Origin: Mameliella sp. CS4
GTDB taxonomy: Bacteria > Pseudomonadota > Alphaproteobacteria > Rhodobacterales > Rhodobacteraceae
Direction of reading: 5' to 3'
NCBI RefSeq assembly: GCF_019392335.1
Contig: NZ_JAHXRQ010000001.1
Coordinates: 186,001-250,000, forward strand
DNA: 64,000 nt
Under the pieces are notes generated by a model, which saw only the letters and a program-made list of their open reading frames with translations, made no database searches and was not told where the DNA came from. Numbering within the stretch: position 1 is the first letter of the stretch; each line of letters opens with the position of its first letter. Shown here piece after piece: positions 51,007 through 59,715 of this stretch. Both the position numbers and the translations under genes were made by a program.

Positions 51007-51026
51007 TCGCTCAAACGGAGGATTCC
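51007..51026 (+). promoter_or_regulatory. ROSE-like RNA thermometer at the hsp20 ribosome-binding site
   Basis: TCGCT (51007-51011) faces AGGAT (51019-51023) across a 7-nt loop, just before ATG 51027. This fits the UYGCU/AGGA arrangement of ROSE thermometers, which hide the Shine-Dalgarno sequence at low temperature. Upstream GACAGG and CCTGTC segments could form the supporting hairpins. No structure prediction was run. Confidence 0.55.
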
Positions 51027-51500
51027 ATGCGACATTTCGATTTTGCCCCGCTCTACCGTGCCACTGTCGGTTTCGACCAGATCGCCGACATGATGGACCG
51101 CGTTCTGGCCAGCGACAGCGCTCAGCCGGGCTATCCCCCCTACAACATCGAGAAAACCGCCGATGATGCCTATCGCATCTCGATTGCCGTGGCCGGTTTC
51201 GCCGACGAAGACCTCTCGGTCGAGGTCAAAGAACAGGCGCTGGTGGTCTCGGCCCGCAAGGCCGACAACGACGACGGCAAATCCTATCTGCATCGCGGCA
51301 TCGCGGCCCGCGCCTTTGAACGCCGGTTCCACTTGGCTGATCACGTCCGGGTCCAGGGGGCCACGCATGAAAACGGCATGCTGCACATCGACCTGAAGCG
51401 CGAGATTCCCGAGGCGCTGAAACCGCGGCGCATTGCAATCGCCAAGCCGGACACCCAAATGGTGGAGAAGGACGTCGTTGACGCCGAAGCCGTCAACTGA
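51027..51500 (+). CDS. Small heat-shock protein Hsp20
   Basis: The 157-residue protein has an alpha-crystallin domain: YNIEKTADDAYRISIAVAGF, EDLSVEVKEQALVVSARKAD, then LHRGIAARAFERRFHLADHV and the C-terminal IxI-like RIAIAK. It holds denatured proteins in a foldable state. The upstream region has an RpoH-type promoter and a thermometer-like structure, and a strong terminator follows. Length and motifs fit the IbpA/HspD group. Confidence 0.95.
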   Translation: MRHFDFAPLYRATVGFDQIADMMDRVLASDSAQPGYPPYNIEKTADDAYRISIAVAGFADEDLSVEVKEQALVVSARKADNDDGKSYLHRGIAARAFERRFHLADHVRVQGATHENGMLHIDLKREIPEALKPRRIAIAKPDTQMVEKDVVDAEAVN

Positions 51501-51525
51501 CCCCAAGACCCTCGTGTGAGTAATG

Positions 51526-51557
51526 CGCCCCGGACGATCTGTCCGGGGCGTTTTTTT
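51526..51557 (+). terminator. Intrinsic terminator after hsp20
   Basis: CGCCCCGGAC (51526-51535) and GTCCGGGGCG (51541-51550) form a perfect 10-bp stem with a 5-nt loop, followed by seven T (51551-51557). It ends the hsp20 transcript 26 nt after its stop codon. Confidence 0.93.
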
Positions 51558-51611
51558 CTGCGGGATCACTGCGCCATTGACAAGTCGCCCGCCATCGCCA
51601 TGCATTCCTGC

Positions 51612-52514
51612 ATGGATTGGCACTCTGTCACCTTTGACTGGAACCGCGCGCGGGCCTTTCTCGTCACCGCCGAGGAGGGCTCGCTCTCTGCCGCTGCGCG
51701 CGCCTTGGGGATGACCCAGCCGACGCTGGGCCGGCAGGTGACGGCGCTGGAAGAGGAACTGGGCCTTGTCCTGTTCGAACGGGTCGGGCGGGGCCTGGTG
51801 CTGACCCAGGCCGGCACCCAGCTGATGGCCCATGTCCGCGCGATGGGTGAGGCGGCGGTGGGCGTGTCGCTGGCCGCCTCCGGTCAGGCGCAGGCCGCCT
51901 CGGGGCATGTGGCGGTCACCGCGTCCGAGGTCTATTCCGCCTGGCTGATGCCGCGCATTGCCCGCCGGTTGCGCGACGTGGCGCCGGGAATCACGCTGGA
52001 AGTGGTCGCCTCGAACGAGATCCGCGACCTGCGCCGCCGCGAGGCCGATATCGCCATCCGCAACGCCCGCCCCGAGGAACCGGACCTGATCGCCAAGCGG
52101 GTCGGCGAGGACGAAGGCACGTTCTACGGCTCTGTCGATTACCTGGAACGACTGGGCCCGATCACCGATCCTACCGACCTCACCCGCGCGGAGTTCATCG
52201 GCTTTGCCGACAACACCAAGTTCATGGAGGCCCTGCAGAAACGGGGCATCCCGGTCACGCCGACGCATTTCCCGGTGCTGACCTCGTCGCACACGGTGCA
52301 TTGGGAAATGGCGCGCGCGGGCGTGGGGCTGGGCACGGTGCCCTGCGGATTGGGCGATGCCGCGCCCGAGATGCGGCGTGTCCTGCCGGATGTGACCTTT
52401 CGCTTTCCGATCTGGCTGGTCGCACACCGAGAGCTGCGCACCAGCCCGCGCGTGCGCATCGTCTGGGACCTGCTGGCAGAGGCCCTGCCCGACTTGCTGT
52501 CCCATCCGGAATAA
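51612..52514 (+). CDS. LysR-family transcriptional regulator
   Basis: The 300-residue protein begins MDWHSVTFDWNRARAFLVTA and has the LysR helix-turn-helix (EEGSLSAAARALGMTQPTLG, then RQVTALEEELGLVLFERVGR) followed by the substrate-binding domain. An ATG at 51600 adds four residues and is equally possible. The binding domain resembles the group that senses small organic molecules, but the ligand is unknown. Target genes are not evident; the convergent GMC oxidoreductase gene is one candidate. Confidence 0.88.
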   Translation: MDWHSVTFDWNRARAFLVTAEEGSLSAAARALGMTQPTLGRQVTALEEELGLVLFERVGRGLVLTQAGTQLMAHVRAMGEAAVGVSLAASGQAQAASGHVAVTASEVYSAWLMPRIARRLRDVAPGITLEVVASNEIRDLRRREADIAIRNARPEEPDLIAKRVGEDEGTFYGSVDYLERLGPITDPTDLTRAEFIGFADNTKFMEALQKRGIPVTPTHFPVLTSSHTVHWEMARAGVGLGTVPCGLGDAAPEMRRVLPDVTFRFPIWLVAHRELRTSPRVRIVWDLLAEALPDLLSHPE

Positions 52515-52574
52515 GGGGGCTTTGCCCCCCGTCCCTTCGGTCCTCCCCCCAGATGTATTTTCAAAGAGAAGAAG
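52514..52574. repeat. Repeat family A, copy 4
   Basis: GGGGGC-TTT-GCCCCC follows the LysR stop, then a less conserved middle and AGATGTATTTTC plus AAAGAGAAGAAG. It lies between the convergent LysR and GMC oxidoreductase genes and is the most diverged copy. Confidence 0.65.
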
Positions 52575-52615
52575 CTGGGGCGGGGCGCATCCTTGCCACT
52601 CCGCCCCGAAAGATC

Positions 52616-54340
52616 TCAGGCCAGCAGGATGTCGGCGGCCCGCTCTCCGATCATGACCGTCGGTGCCATCGTGTTGCCGGTGGTCGCCCGCGGCATGATC
52701 GAGGCATCGGCGATGGTCAGCCCCTCGACGCCGTAGACTGAGAGCTTGCCATCGACCACGGACATCTCATCCCGGCCCATCTTGCAGGTGCAGCTTTGGT
52801 GGAAATAGGTCCCGGCGGCGTTTTTCGCGAAATCCTGCATCTCGGCGGGCGAGAGCGCGCCCGGCATGACCTCGCGCTTGACGAAATCCTTCATGGCGTC
52901 GGAATTGCCAATCTCGCGGCAAAGCTCGATGGCGTGGACCACTGTCTTGAGATCGTCGGGATGCGACAGGAACTGGGCATCCACCTTGGCCTGCGCCATC
53001 GGATCGCTGCTTTCCAGGTAGACGCGGCCCCGGCTTTTCGGCCGGACAAGCCCGGGTGAGAGGGTCCAGGCCCCGGCGGGCGGCGTGTAGGCCGGGCCGG
53101 TGACCTCAGTGGCATAGGGCACCTCGATCTGGAAAGGCTGCATGTCGGGGCCATCGAGCGCGCCGTCGCTTTTCCAGAAGAAGGTCGCCTCGGCCAGCGA
53201 GTTCCTTGGCGGCAGCGCCTCTTTGTATTCCCAGATACAGCCCGCCACCAGGACGTGATCCTGGAAATTCTGACCGACACCGGGCAGGTCGACACGGGCT
53301 TCCACCCCGATCCGGTCCAGCTCTGCCTTGGGTCCGATGCCCGAGAGCATCAGCATCTTGGGTGTGTTGATCGCGCCCGCGGCGAGGATCACGCGGGTCG
53401 CGCGGGCCGATTTCATCTGTCCATCGTGGACGAAATTGACACCTTTACAGGTGGTCCCCTCCATGATCAGTGTCATCGCCTCGGTCCCGGTCAACAGGGT
53501 GACGTTGCCCTGTTTCAGCACCGGGTAGAGGTAGCTTTGCGGCACGTTCACGCGGCGGCCATCCTTGATGCGCACGTTGGCCAAGGCGGCACCGCCCTCA
53601 CGTTCCATCATGACGCCGTTCATGTCGGCATAGGCGGGGATGCCGACGCTTTCGCAGGCGGTCAGCATGGCAGGCGCAACAGGGTTCGGGTCCTGCACCT
53701 GTTCGACCCAGACGCGCCCGCCGCTGCCGCGCCGGTCGGCGTCGGGCGTGCCCTGCCAGTCCTCGATCCGCTTGTAGATCTCCAGCACGTTGTCGTAGCT
53801 CCAGGCGTCGTCCCCCGCCTCGGCAGCCCACATGTCGAAATCGTTCTTGTGGCCGCGCGCCCAGATCTGAACGTTGATTGACGAGCCGCCGCCCACGACC
53901 TTGCCCATCGGCAGGATCAGCTGGCGGCCGTTCACCTTGTCGGTGGCATCGGCGGTATGGCCCCAGTCGCGTTCGCCGCGCAGGTTGGTGGGCCACATGG
54001 CCGGGTTCAGCACCGCCTCGATCTGGTCGGTGTCGCCGGCCTCGAGCACGAGGACGGAGGCCCCGGTTTCCCCCAGCCGGCCCGCAACGGTGGCGCCGCC
54101 GGAGCCGGAGCCGACAACGATGTAATCGTAGGAATCGGCCAGGTTCTGCGCATTGTAGAGCTGGGTGATGGCGGCGTCGCCGCCCTCTTGCGCCATTGCG
54201 CGCGCGGCGCTCAGCGAGGCACCGGTGGCCAGCGCCAGCTGCATGAAGCGACGGCGCCCGATACGGCCACGATAAAGCGCCGCTTCGAGCGCATTGAGAA
54301 TGTCACCCGCAGCCAGCGGGTTGGTGCCTTTGTCGAACAT
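52616..54340 (-). CDS. GMC-family FAD oxidoreductase, Tat-exported
   Basis: The 574-residue protein has a Tat signal peptide (RIGRRRFMQLALATGASLSA) at residues about 27-51. The FAD-binding YDYIVVGSGSGGATVAGRLG follows, then GGSSINVQIWARGHKNDFDM and the C-terminal GMC motif with CTCKMG and VEGLTIADASIMPRATTGNT. Members oxidise alcohols, aldehydes or choline. Strong GGAGGAG 6 nt upstream supports ATG 54340. The substrate is unknown. Confidence 0.88.
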   Translation of the reverse strand: MFDKGTNPLAAGDILNALEAALYRGRIGRRRFMQLALATGASLSAARAMAQEGGDAAITQLYNAQNLADSYDYIVVGSGSGGATVAGRLGETGASVLVLEAGDTDQIEAVLNPAMWPTNLRGERDWGHTADATDKVNGRQLILPMGKVVGGGSSINVQIWARGHKNDFDMWAAEAGDDAWSYDNVLEIYKRIEDWQGTPDADRRGSGGRVWVEQVQDPNPVAPAMLTACESVGIPAYADMNGVMMEREGGAALANVRIKDGRRVNVPQSYLYPVLKQGNVTLLTGTEAMTLIMEGTTCKGVNFVHDGQMKSARATRVILAAGAINTPKMLMLSGIGPKAELDRIGVEARVDLPGVGQNFQDHVLVAGCIWEYKEALPPRNSLAEATFFWKSDGALDGPDMQPFQIEVPYATEVTGPAYTPPAGAWTLSPGLVRPKSRGRVYLESSDPMAQAKVDAQFLSHPDDLKTVVHAIELCREIGNSDAMKDFVKREVMPGALSPAEMQDFAKNAAGTYFHQSCTCKMGRDEMSVVDGKLSVYGVEGLTIADASIMPRATTGNTMAPTVMIGERAADILLA

Positions 54341-54490
54341 GTTTTCTCCTCCCGAGGATGCCGGTTTGCCCGGCACAAAATGCATTATCTTGCATTATTG
54401 CCCTTACGGTTGCGGGGGAGGTGCCAAAAGGCAAGGATTCTCTGAATCAATATGCACCAAAGTGCTATTCACGGCGGGGGTGGACCCGGA

Positions 54491-54515
54491 GCGGCGGGGT
54501 GAACCCCGCCCTACG
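54491..54515. repeat. Dispersed repeat family B, copy 2
   Basis: This 25-bp sequence is identical to 44047-44071 and centres on a GGCGGGG/CCCCGCC hairpin. It lies between the GMC oxidoreductase gene start and the terminator of the phytase-like gene. Confidence 0.8.
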
Positions 54516-54523
54516 CATGTGAA

Positions 54524-54551
54524 AACGCCCCGCGGTCTCCCACGGGGCGTT
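54524..54551 (-). terminator. Intrinsic terminator after the phytase-like gene
   Basis: On the minus strand AACGCCCCG and CGGGGCGTT (complement of 54524-54551) form a 9-bp stem around a 10-nt loop and run into TTTTC. It lies about 25 nt after the stop codon of the phytase-like gene (54575). Confidence 0.8.
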
Positions 54552-54574
54552 CGTGTTCAGGCCGGTGCCCGCTT

Positions 54575-56743
54575 TCAGAGTTTGAACATCCAGAAGAAGG
54601 TTTCGCCCGAGCTGTCGTCCACGCCGTCGTTGTCGGTCGAGACCCAGACCGTGCCGTCCGGGAAAATCGCCAGGCCTTCGACCTTGTCCACGACATAGCC
54701 GCCAAAGGCCTTCAGGTCGGGGATCAGGTCGCGGACCTCTTCCTTGGTCACGACCGGCAGGTCGCCGCCCAGCGCGGCGGGCACCATGTCGGCCATCGGG
54801 ATGCGGTAGACCTTTTTCGTCACTGCATTGGCGCCGATCTGGTTGTCACGCTCGATGACGTAGATGAAATCGCCATGCGCCACGATCTCGGACAGGCCGA
54901 CCCAACCTTTTTCCGGCTGGGCCTTGGGATAGAGCACAGCGCCCCATTCCTTGGTCTCGATGTTGTAGGAGACCAGTTTGACGTGGTTTTCGGGATCATC
55001 CGCCCATTCGCGCTGAACCGCCATCCACAGGGTGTCGCCGACGCGGGTGATGCCCTCGAAGCCAAAGCGCTTTTCGACGGCGGCCAGTTCCGCGGGGATG
55101 ATGATCTCGGCCGAGTTGGTCTTGATCAGGCCATCGGCGGTGACGTGGTAGATCGCGTGCGGGATGCCGCGTTCCGTCCGGCCCTCAGAGGCGAGGTAGA
55201 AGCCGCCGTTGCCGTCCAGCGCGATGCCTTCGAGGTCCAGCTTTTGCGCGGCATCGCCATTGGCGCGATGCACGCGGATCACGTCCACGATGCGCGCCGG
55301 GGTCTGCGTGGTGTCGATCTTGAAGATTGAGGGCTGGAAGCCGTAGAAGCTGTCGTTCACGGCCCAGACGATGCCGTCCGCATCCGCCACCATGCCCGAA
55401 ATCGCGCCCCAGCCGATCAACTGGTCTGCGCCCTCGGAGGTCAGCGTCGGGTACATCGCGTCGGCGTCCTGGTATTGGAAGATCATGACATGCGCGCGCA
55501 CGCCGCCGTCCTCGATCAGGTCTTCCTCGTTGGCCGAGACCAGCAGGTTGCGGGACGGGATGGCAACATACCCCTCCGGCCCGATGCCCGAAGGCAGGAT
55601 CTGCTTGAGGACCGGAGCGGTCGGATCGGTCACGTCGTAGACGCCGACAACCGAGGCACGCTCGGCGCCGACAAAGACCATCGGCGTGCCGTCGAAGTCA
55701 GCGGTTTCGATCGACTCGGGCTCTACCCCCTTGGCGTCGGACCGTTTGTCCGGGTAGTGGCCGATCTGGATCACGGCATGTTCAAAAGAGACGCCGGAGT
55801 CATAGACCACCTCGCCGGATTTCGAGAAGATGGTCCAGCCGCGCGACCCGCCGTCCATGTCACCCTCGTTGGCGATGGCAAAGTGGTCGTCGTCGATCCA
55901 CTTGACGGCGTCGGGCTCGCGCTTGCGGCCCTTCTGCGACTTGTCGAAGTCGAGCGAGCCGCGCTCGTCCAGCGTGTCGATCTTGTCCAGATCGACGGCA
56001 CCGGCGGAGAAATGATTGAGGATCGAGCCATCGGCACCAACCACCACCAGGTAATTGTTCTCCTGCAAAGTGACGATGGTCTCGCCCAGGGCGTTGATGT
56101 CGACGAACTCGGGCTCGGGATCTTCCGGGGCGATGTCGGTGAGGCCGGTCATCTCGACCTTGACCAGGTCGTCACAGGCCAGCGCGCCGTCCTTGAGTTC
56201 ACCGATCACCAGGAACCCGGCGGGCAGCTGGCCGACACGGCCATCGCCCAGGTCCTCGTCCCGCTCGTTCTCGATGGCGATCGAGATGCGGGTGCCATCC
56301 TTGGACACGGCAACCGAATCCGGCTGGCCGCCGAGGTCGCAGGTGGCCGTGATCTCACCGGACATGACATTGATGATCGCCAGGTGGCCCGAGGGATCGG
56401 TAAAGCTGGCGGAGGTGTTCACACCGACGAAGGCGGTCGAGCCGACGATGCCGACGGCGGTCGGTTCACCGTTCAGCGCGACATTACCCAGCGGCGCCGG
56501 CTTGGCGGGGTCGGTGATGTCGACGCGGCCGACCACCCCCAGCGGGCTGTCGGTATAGACCAGTGTCATGCCGTCCGCGGTGGCGGCGATGATCTCGGCC
56601 GAGGTGGTGCGCGAAAGGTCTTCGCCGTCGGCCATGTTCAGATAGGTGCCGAACGAGGCGATGCGGTTGAAGTTCATGTCTGCCGTGGCGGCGTTGGCGG
56701 CAAGGGCCAGAGCGCTCGTCAGGCAAAGGACGCGGAAATGCAT
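54575..56743 (-). CDS. Secreted phytase-like / esterase-like beta-propeller protein
   Basis: The 722-residue protein starts with signal peptide MHFRVLCLTSALALAANAATA. The first two-thirds resemble beta-propeller choice-of-anchor proteins (LAIINVMSGEITATCDLGG, PDSVAVSKDGTRISIAIENE). The C-terminal third matches the phytase-like esterase domain (KLDLEGIALDGNGGFYLASE, RFGFEGITRVGDTLWMAVQR, DKVEGLAIFPDGTVWVSTDN). It may hydrolyse phosphate esters in the periplasm or outside the cell. The catalytic details are not certain. A terminator follows. Confidence 0.82.
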   Translation of the reverse strand: MHFRVLCLTSALALAANAATADMNFNRIASFGTYLNMADGEDLSRTTSAEIIAATADGMTLVYTDSPLGVVGRVDITDPAKPAPLGNVALNGEPTAVGIVGSTAFVGVNTSASFTDPSGHLAIINVMSGEITATCDLGGQPDSVAVSKDGTRISIAIENERDEDLGDGRVGQLPAGFLVIGELKDGALACDDLVKVEMTGLTDIAPEDPEPEFVDINALGETIVTLQENNYLVVVGADGSILNHFSAGAVDLDKIDTLDERGSLDFDKSQKGRKREPDAVKWIDDDHFAIANEGDMDGGSRGWTIFSKSGEVVYDSGVSFEHAVIQIGHYPDKRSDAKGVEPESIETADFDGTPMVFVGAERASVVGVYDVTDPTAPVLKQILPSGIGPEGYVAIPSRNLLVSANEEDLIEDGGVRAHVMIFQYQDADAMYPTLTSEGADQLIGWGAISGMVADADGIVWAVNDSFYGFQPSIFKIDTTQTPARIVDVIRVHRANGDAAQKLDLEGIALDGNGGFYLASEGRTERGIPHAIYHVTADGLIKTNSAEIIIPAELAAVEKRFGFEGITRVGDTLWMAVQREWADDPENHVKLVSYNIETKEWGAVLYPKAQPEKGWVGLSEIVAHGDFIYVIERDNQIGANAVTKKVYRIPMADMVPAALGGDLPVVTKEEVRDLIPDLKAFGGYVVDKVEGLAIFPDGTVWVSTDNDGVDDSSGETFFWMFKL

Positions 56744-56848
56744 GGAGTCCCCCTGTTGATTGGTACGCGGGGGATAGGCGCCTAGAGGTAACATGCGCGT
56801 GACGCTTTGGTGACGGTAAGATCATAAGATGCCCGTCGCACAGGCGAA

Positions 56849-56904
56849 TGCCCCCTGCGACAGGCGCAGGGGGCAAGGGAGAGGTCCCGGGGCAGGCCCG
56901 GGAC
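56849..56904. terminator. Two strong hairpins after the von Willebrand protein gene
   Basis: TGCCCCCTGCG and CGCAGGGGGCA (56849-56875) form an 11-bp stem, and GTCCCGGG and CCCGGGAC (56884-56904) an 8-bp stem. Both lie within 62 nt of the von Willebrand gene stop codon (56911, minus strand). Neither is followed by a T-run, so Rho-linked termination or RNA protection is possible. Confidence 0.45.
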
Positions 56905-56910
56905 AGCGGT

Positions 56911-58977
56911 TCACTGCTGGAGGCTTTGCGCCAGGCGCATCAGCGTGATCGCCCCCTGTCGGTAGCCAAAGGGGTCCTCGCCGCGCGCGCCTTGCGCCAG
57001 CGCGATGGCGTCGCCCATGCTCCAGTCTCCGATCAGGTCCGAGCCGCGCAGGATCTGGCCGAAACCGGCGATGGCCAGCGCCCAGTCCGCCTCTGCCAGC
57101 GGTGCGGCATCGGCCATGATCGGCGTCTCGATCAGGCGGCTTTCATCCTCGCCCGGCGCCTTGTAGCGCAGACGCAGATAGCCCAGCTCGCCCGTGTCAT
57201 CGGCCACCGGCGCCGCATCCCCCGCGGCATAGCGCAGCGGATCGGTCATGCGGGCGGGAGAGCCCACGGGGGTGATCGCGTAAAGGGCCGTCACCTGGTG
57301 CCCGGCGCCGATTTCACCCGCGTCCACCTTGTCATTGTTGAAATCCTCGCGGCGAAGCGCGCGGGTCTCGTAGCCGATCAGGCGGTATTCGGCGACCAGC
57401 GCCGGGTTCCACTCGACCTGGATCTTGACGTCATCGGCGATGGGCACCAGCGCGCCGGTCAACTGGTCCACCAGCACCTTTTGCGCCTCGGCCAGCGTGT
57501 CGATGTAGCTGGCAATGCCGTTGCCGGTCTGCGCCAGCGCCTGCATCGTCGCATCGTCCAGGTTACCCCGGCCAAAGCCCAGCACCGACAGGTATGTGCC
57601 CTCGTCCCGTTTGTCGGCGATGAAGTCCTTGAGGTCATCGGGACCGCTGATGCCGACGTTGAAATCGCCATCGGTGGCCAGGATCACCCGGCTGACCGCA
57701 TCCTCGTCACCGTCCTTCGCCATCTGCGCGGCGGTGGCATAGGCCTGTTGCAGCCCCGCCTGCCCTGCGGTCGAGCCGCCCGCGTGCATTTGGTCCAGCG
57801 CGGCCAGGATCGTCTCACGCTCCGTCGCCTTGGTGGGTTCCAGCGCGAGGCCTGCGCTGCCCGCGTAGGTGACGATGGCAATGGTGTCATTCTCGCCCAG
57901 CTGGCCCAGCATCAGGCGAAAGCTCTGCTTGAGCAGCGGCAGCTTGTCGGCGCTGTTCATCGACCCGGACGTGTCCACCAGGAACACCAGGTTCATCGGC
58001 GGGCGCTCATCCGGCAGCATGCCCTGCAACCCGATGTGGACGATTTGTGTACCTTCGACCCAGGGGCTGTCGCTGACGCCGACATGGGTGGCAAAGGGCG
58101 CATCCCCCTCAGGTGCCGGGTAATCGTAGGAGAAATAGTTGACCATCTCCTCGATCCGAACCGAGTCCTTCGGCGGCAGTTGCCCGCGGTTCAACGCATT
58201 GCGGATGTAGGACCAAGAGGCCGTATCCACGTCGATCGAAAAGGTCGAGACCGGCGAATCCGCCGTGACCTTGATCGGGTTGTCCTCGGCCTCGGGGAAG
58301 GCCTCGGTATTGTCGTCGGGCGCGACGATCACAGGATCGGGCAGCGGCGCCGGTGCGCTGTGCTTGAGGTTGAGCACACCGGTTTCAAGGCTGATCCCGC
58401 CGCCCGCGCCCGGCGAGGCGGGCGCGATGGTCCGGTTGCGCAGGGCGCCACTGGGCGGCGTCGGGGGTTGCGGCGACGGGTCGGCCATCGGGCGCCCTGT
58501 CGTCACCGGCCCGGCCTGACGCGCCGAGGGATCGAACTTCTTGCTGGTCGAGACGACCGGCGCATCGCGGGTCAGGACATCCGCGGGGTCCGGCGCCTCC
58601 TCGACCACAAGGGACGGGTCGGCCACCGGACCGCCTTCGAGCACGGTCCGCGCGTCCTCGCCCGGGATCAGGATTTCCGGTTGCGGCGGCTGGCTGTCGC
58701 GCAGGACCGGGATCAGGGCCACCATCGCGACGGCGGCAATGGCGGTGGTGGCGGTCAAAAATCCACGGTTCGAAATATTGGCAAGCATCTGTCTGGCTCC
58801 TCTGAAAACGCCCCCCTCTCGGGTGGGTTCAGAGGTCTGACGCGCCAGCGCATCGCTTTCTTGGACACGGTCGAAGTTTTTCATCGCCAGGGCAATCGCC
58901 TCGGCACGCGTGTCGGGGTCGGGCCCGGGTAGGCCCGCGTCGAATGCGCGTTTCAGATCGTCCAGATCGTCGCTCAT
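56911..58977 (-). CDS. YfbK-like von Willebrand factor A-domain membrane protein
   Basis: The 688-residue protein has a membrane segment near residue 75-90 (FLTATTAIAAVAMVALIPVL). A disordered Pro-rich stretch follows, then SPVSTFSIDVDTASWSYIRN, an N-terminal YfbK-type block. The von Willebrand A domain with the MIDAS site lies in NLVFLVDTSGSMNSADKLPL, and DUF3520-like sequence fills the C-terminus. The first 60 residues resemble an anti-sigma-like N-terminal region. It overlaps the ECF sigma gene (ATGA), so the pair likely works as sigma factor and regulator. Confidence 0.85.
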   Translation of the reverse strand: MSDDLDDLKRAFDAGLPGPDPDTRAEAIALAMKNFDRVQESDALARQTSEPTREGGVFRGARQMLANISNRGFLTATTAIAAVAMVALIPVLRDSQPPQPEILIPGEDARTVLEGGPVADPSLVVEEAPDPADVLTRDAPVVSTSKKFDPSARQAGPVTTGRPMADPSPQPPTPPSGALRNRTIAPASPGAGGGISLETGVLNLKHSAPAPLPDPVIVAPDDNTEAFPEAEDNPIKVTADSPVSTFSIDVDTASWSYIRNALNRGQLPPKDSVRIEEMVNYFSYDYPAPEGDAPFATHVGVSDSPWVEGTQIVHIGLQGMLPDERPPMNLVFLVDTSGSMNSADKLPLLKQSFRLMLGQLGENDTIAIVTYAGSAGLALEPTKATERETILAALDQMHAGGSTAGQAGLQQAYATAAQMAKDGDEDAVSRVILATDGDFNVGISGPDDLKDFIADKRDEGTYLSVLGFGRGNLDDATMQALAQTGNGIASYIDTLAEAQKVLVDQLTGALVPIADDVKIQVEWNPALVAEYRLIGYETRALRREDFNNDKVDAGEIGAGHQVTALYAITPVGSPARMTDPLRYAAGDAAPVADDTGELGYLRLRYKAPGEDESRLIETPIMADAAPLAEADWALAIAGFGQILRGSDLIGDWSMGDAIALAQGARGEDPFGYRQGAITLMRLAQSLQQ

Positions 58978-59510
58978 GCCTCGGCCTCCTGCATCGCCTT
59001 CAGTTTTTTCTTGGCCTCCGAGATCCGCCAGCTGACGGTGCCCTCGGAGACCTCGAGGATCTGCGCCGCCTCCTTGTGGGTGACCCCGTCAAGGACCAGC
59101 GCGAGGGTTTCGCGCAGATCGACACCAAGGCCCGACATGGCCTGCATCAACCAATTCACGCGTTCCGCCGCCTCGGCGATCTCGGCCTGGCGCGCCAGCT
59201 CCCAGTCCCCCCAGCCATCGGCGGCGCGGGCACGGGTGGCGGCGCGCCGGAACCTGTCCCGGGCGGCGTTCACGGTGATGCGATAAAGCCATGTGGTCAG
59301 CTTGGCCTCGCCCCGAAAGCTCTGCAGCTTGGCGGGCAGAGCGGCACAGAGATCCTGCGCCAGGTCCTCGGCCTCGGTCCGGCTGCCGGTGAGCTTGACC
59401 GCGTAGCCGTAGACCCGGTCGTAGACCCGTTCCACCAGCAGCGCAAAGGCCTGCCGGTCACCATCTGCTGCCGCTCGGGCAAGGGATTCGTCGCTGACAT
59501 CCATGCGCAT
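58974..59510 (-). CDS. ECF-family RNA polymerase sigma factor
   Basis: The 178-residue protein shows sigma-2 (RQAFALLVERVYDRVYGYAV, TTWLYRITVNAARDRFRRAA) and sigma-4 (DLRETLALVLDGVTHKEAAQ, ILEVSEGTVSWRISEAKKKL) regions. The start is ATG 59510 or 59504. Its TGA overlaps the ATG of the von Willebrand protein gene, whose N-terminal region and membrane segment would suit a membrane-bound anti-sigma partner. The promoters it serves are unknown. Confidence 0.9.
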   Translation of the reverse strand: MRMDVSDESLARAAADGDRQAFALLVERVYDRVYGYAVKLTGSRTEAEDLAQDLCAALPAKLQSFRGEAKLTTWLYRITVNAARDRFRRAATRARAADGWGDWELARQAEIAEAAERVNWLMQAMSGLGVDLRETLALVLDGVTHKEAAQILEVSEGTVSWRISEAKKKLKAMQEAEA

Positions 59511-59590
59511 CACATGAGTGAGACGCGGGGCAGCACGCAATCCTTGGAAACCTTACCAGATTTTTTCGCTGCTGGCCGGAGACCCCAACA

Positions 59591-59693
59591 TGGGGGCGCT
59601 GCCCCCTCGGCCTTCGGCCTCACCCCCGGAGTATTTTCGGAGAGAAGAAACCGCAGGCGCGCGCTTTTGGCTTCTTCTCTCCCAAAATACTCC
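59591..59693. repeat. Repeat family A, copy 5 (inverted pair)
   Basis: TGGGGGC and GCCCCCT form a hairpin (59591-59607). GGAGTATTTTC plus GGAGAGAAGAA follow (59628-59649), and 21 nt later the complementary CTTCTTCTCTCCC plus AAAATACTCC (59671-59693). The long hairpin lies between the sigma factor gene and the alpha/beta hydrolase stop codon. Confidence 0.75.
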
Positions 59694-59715
59694 AAAGCCA
59701 ACATTTCGGCTGGCA

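Noticed and set aside
56848..58932. 694-codon open frame opposite the von Willebrand gene
   Set aside because: It is a codon-bias shadow; the minus-strand protein has clear domains and a coupled start.
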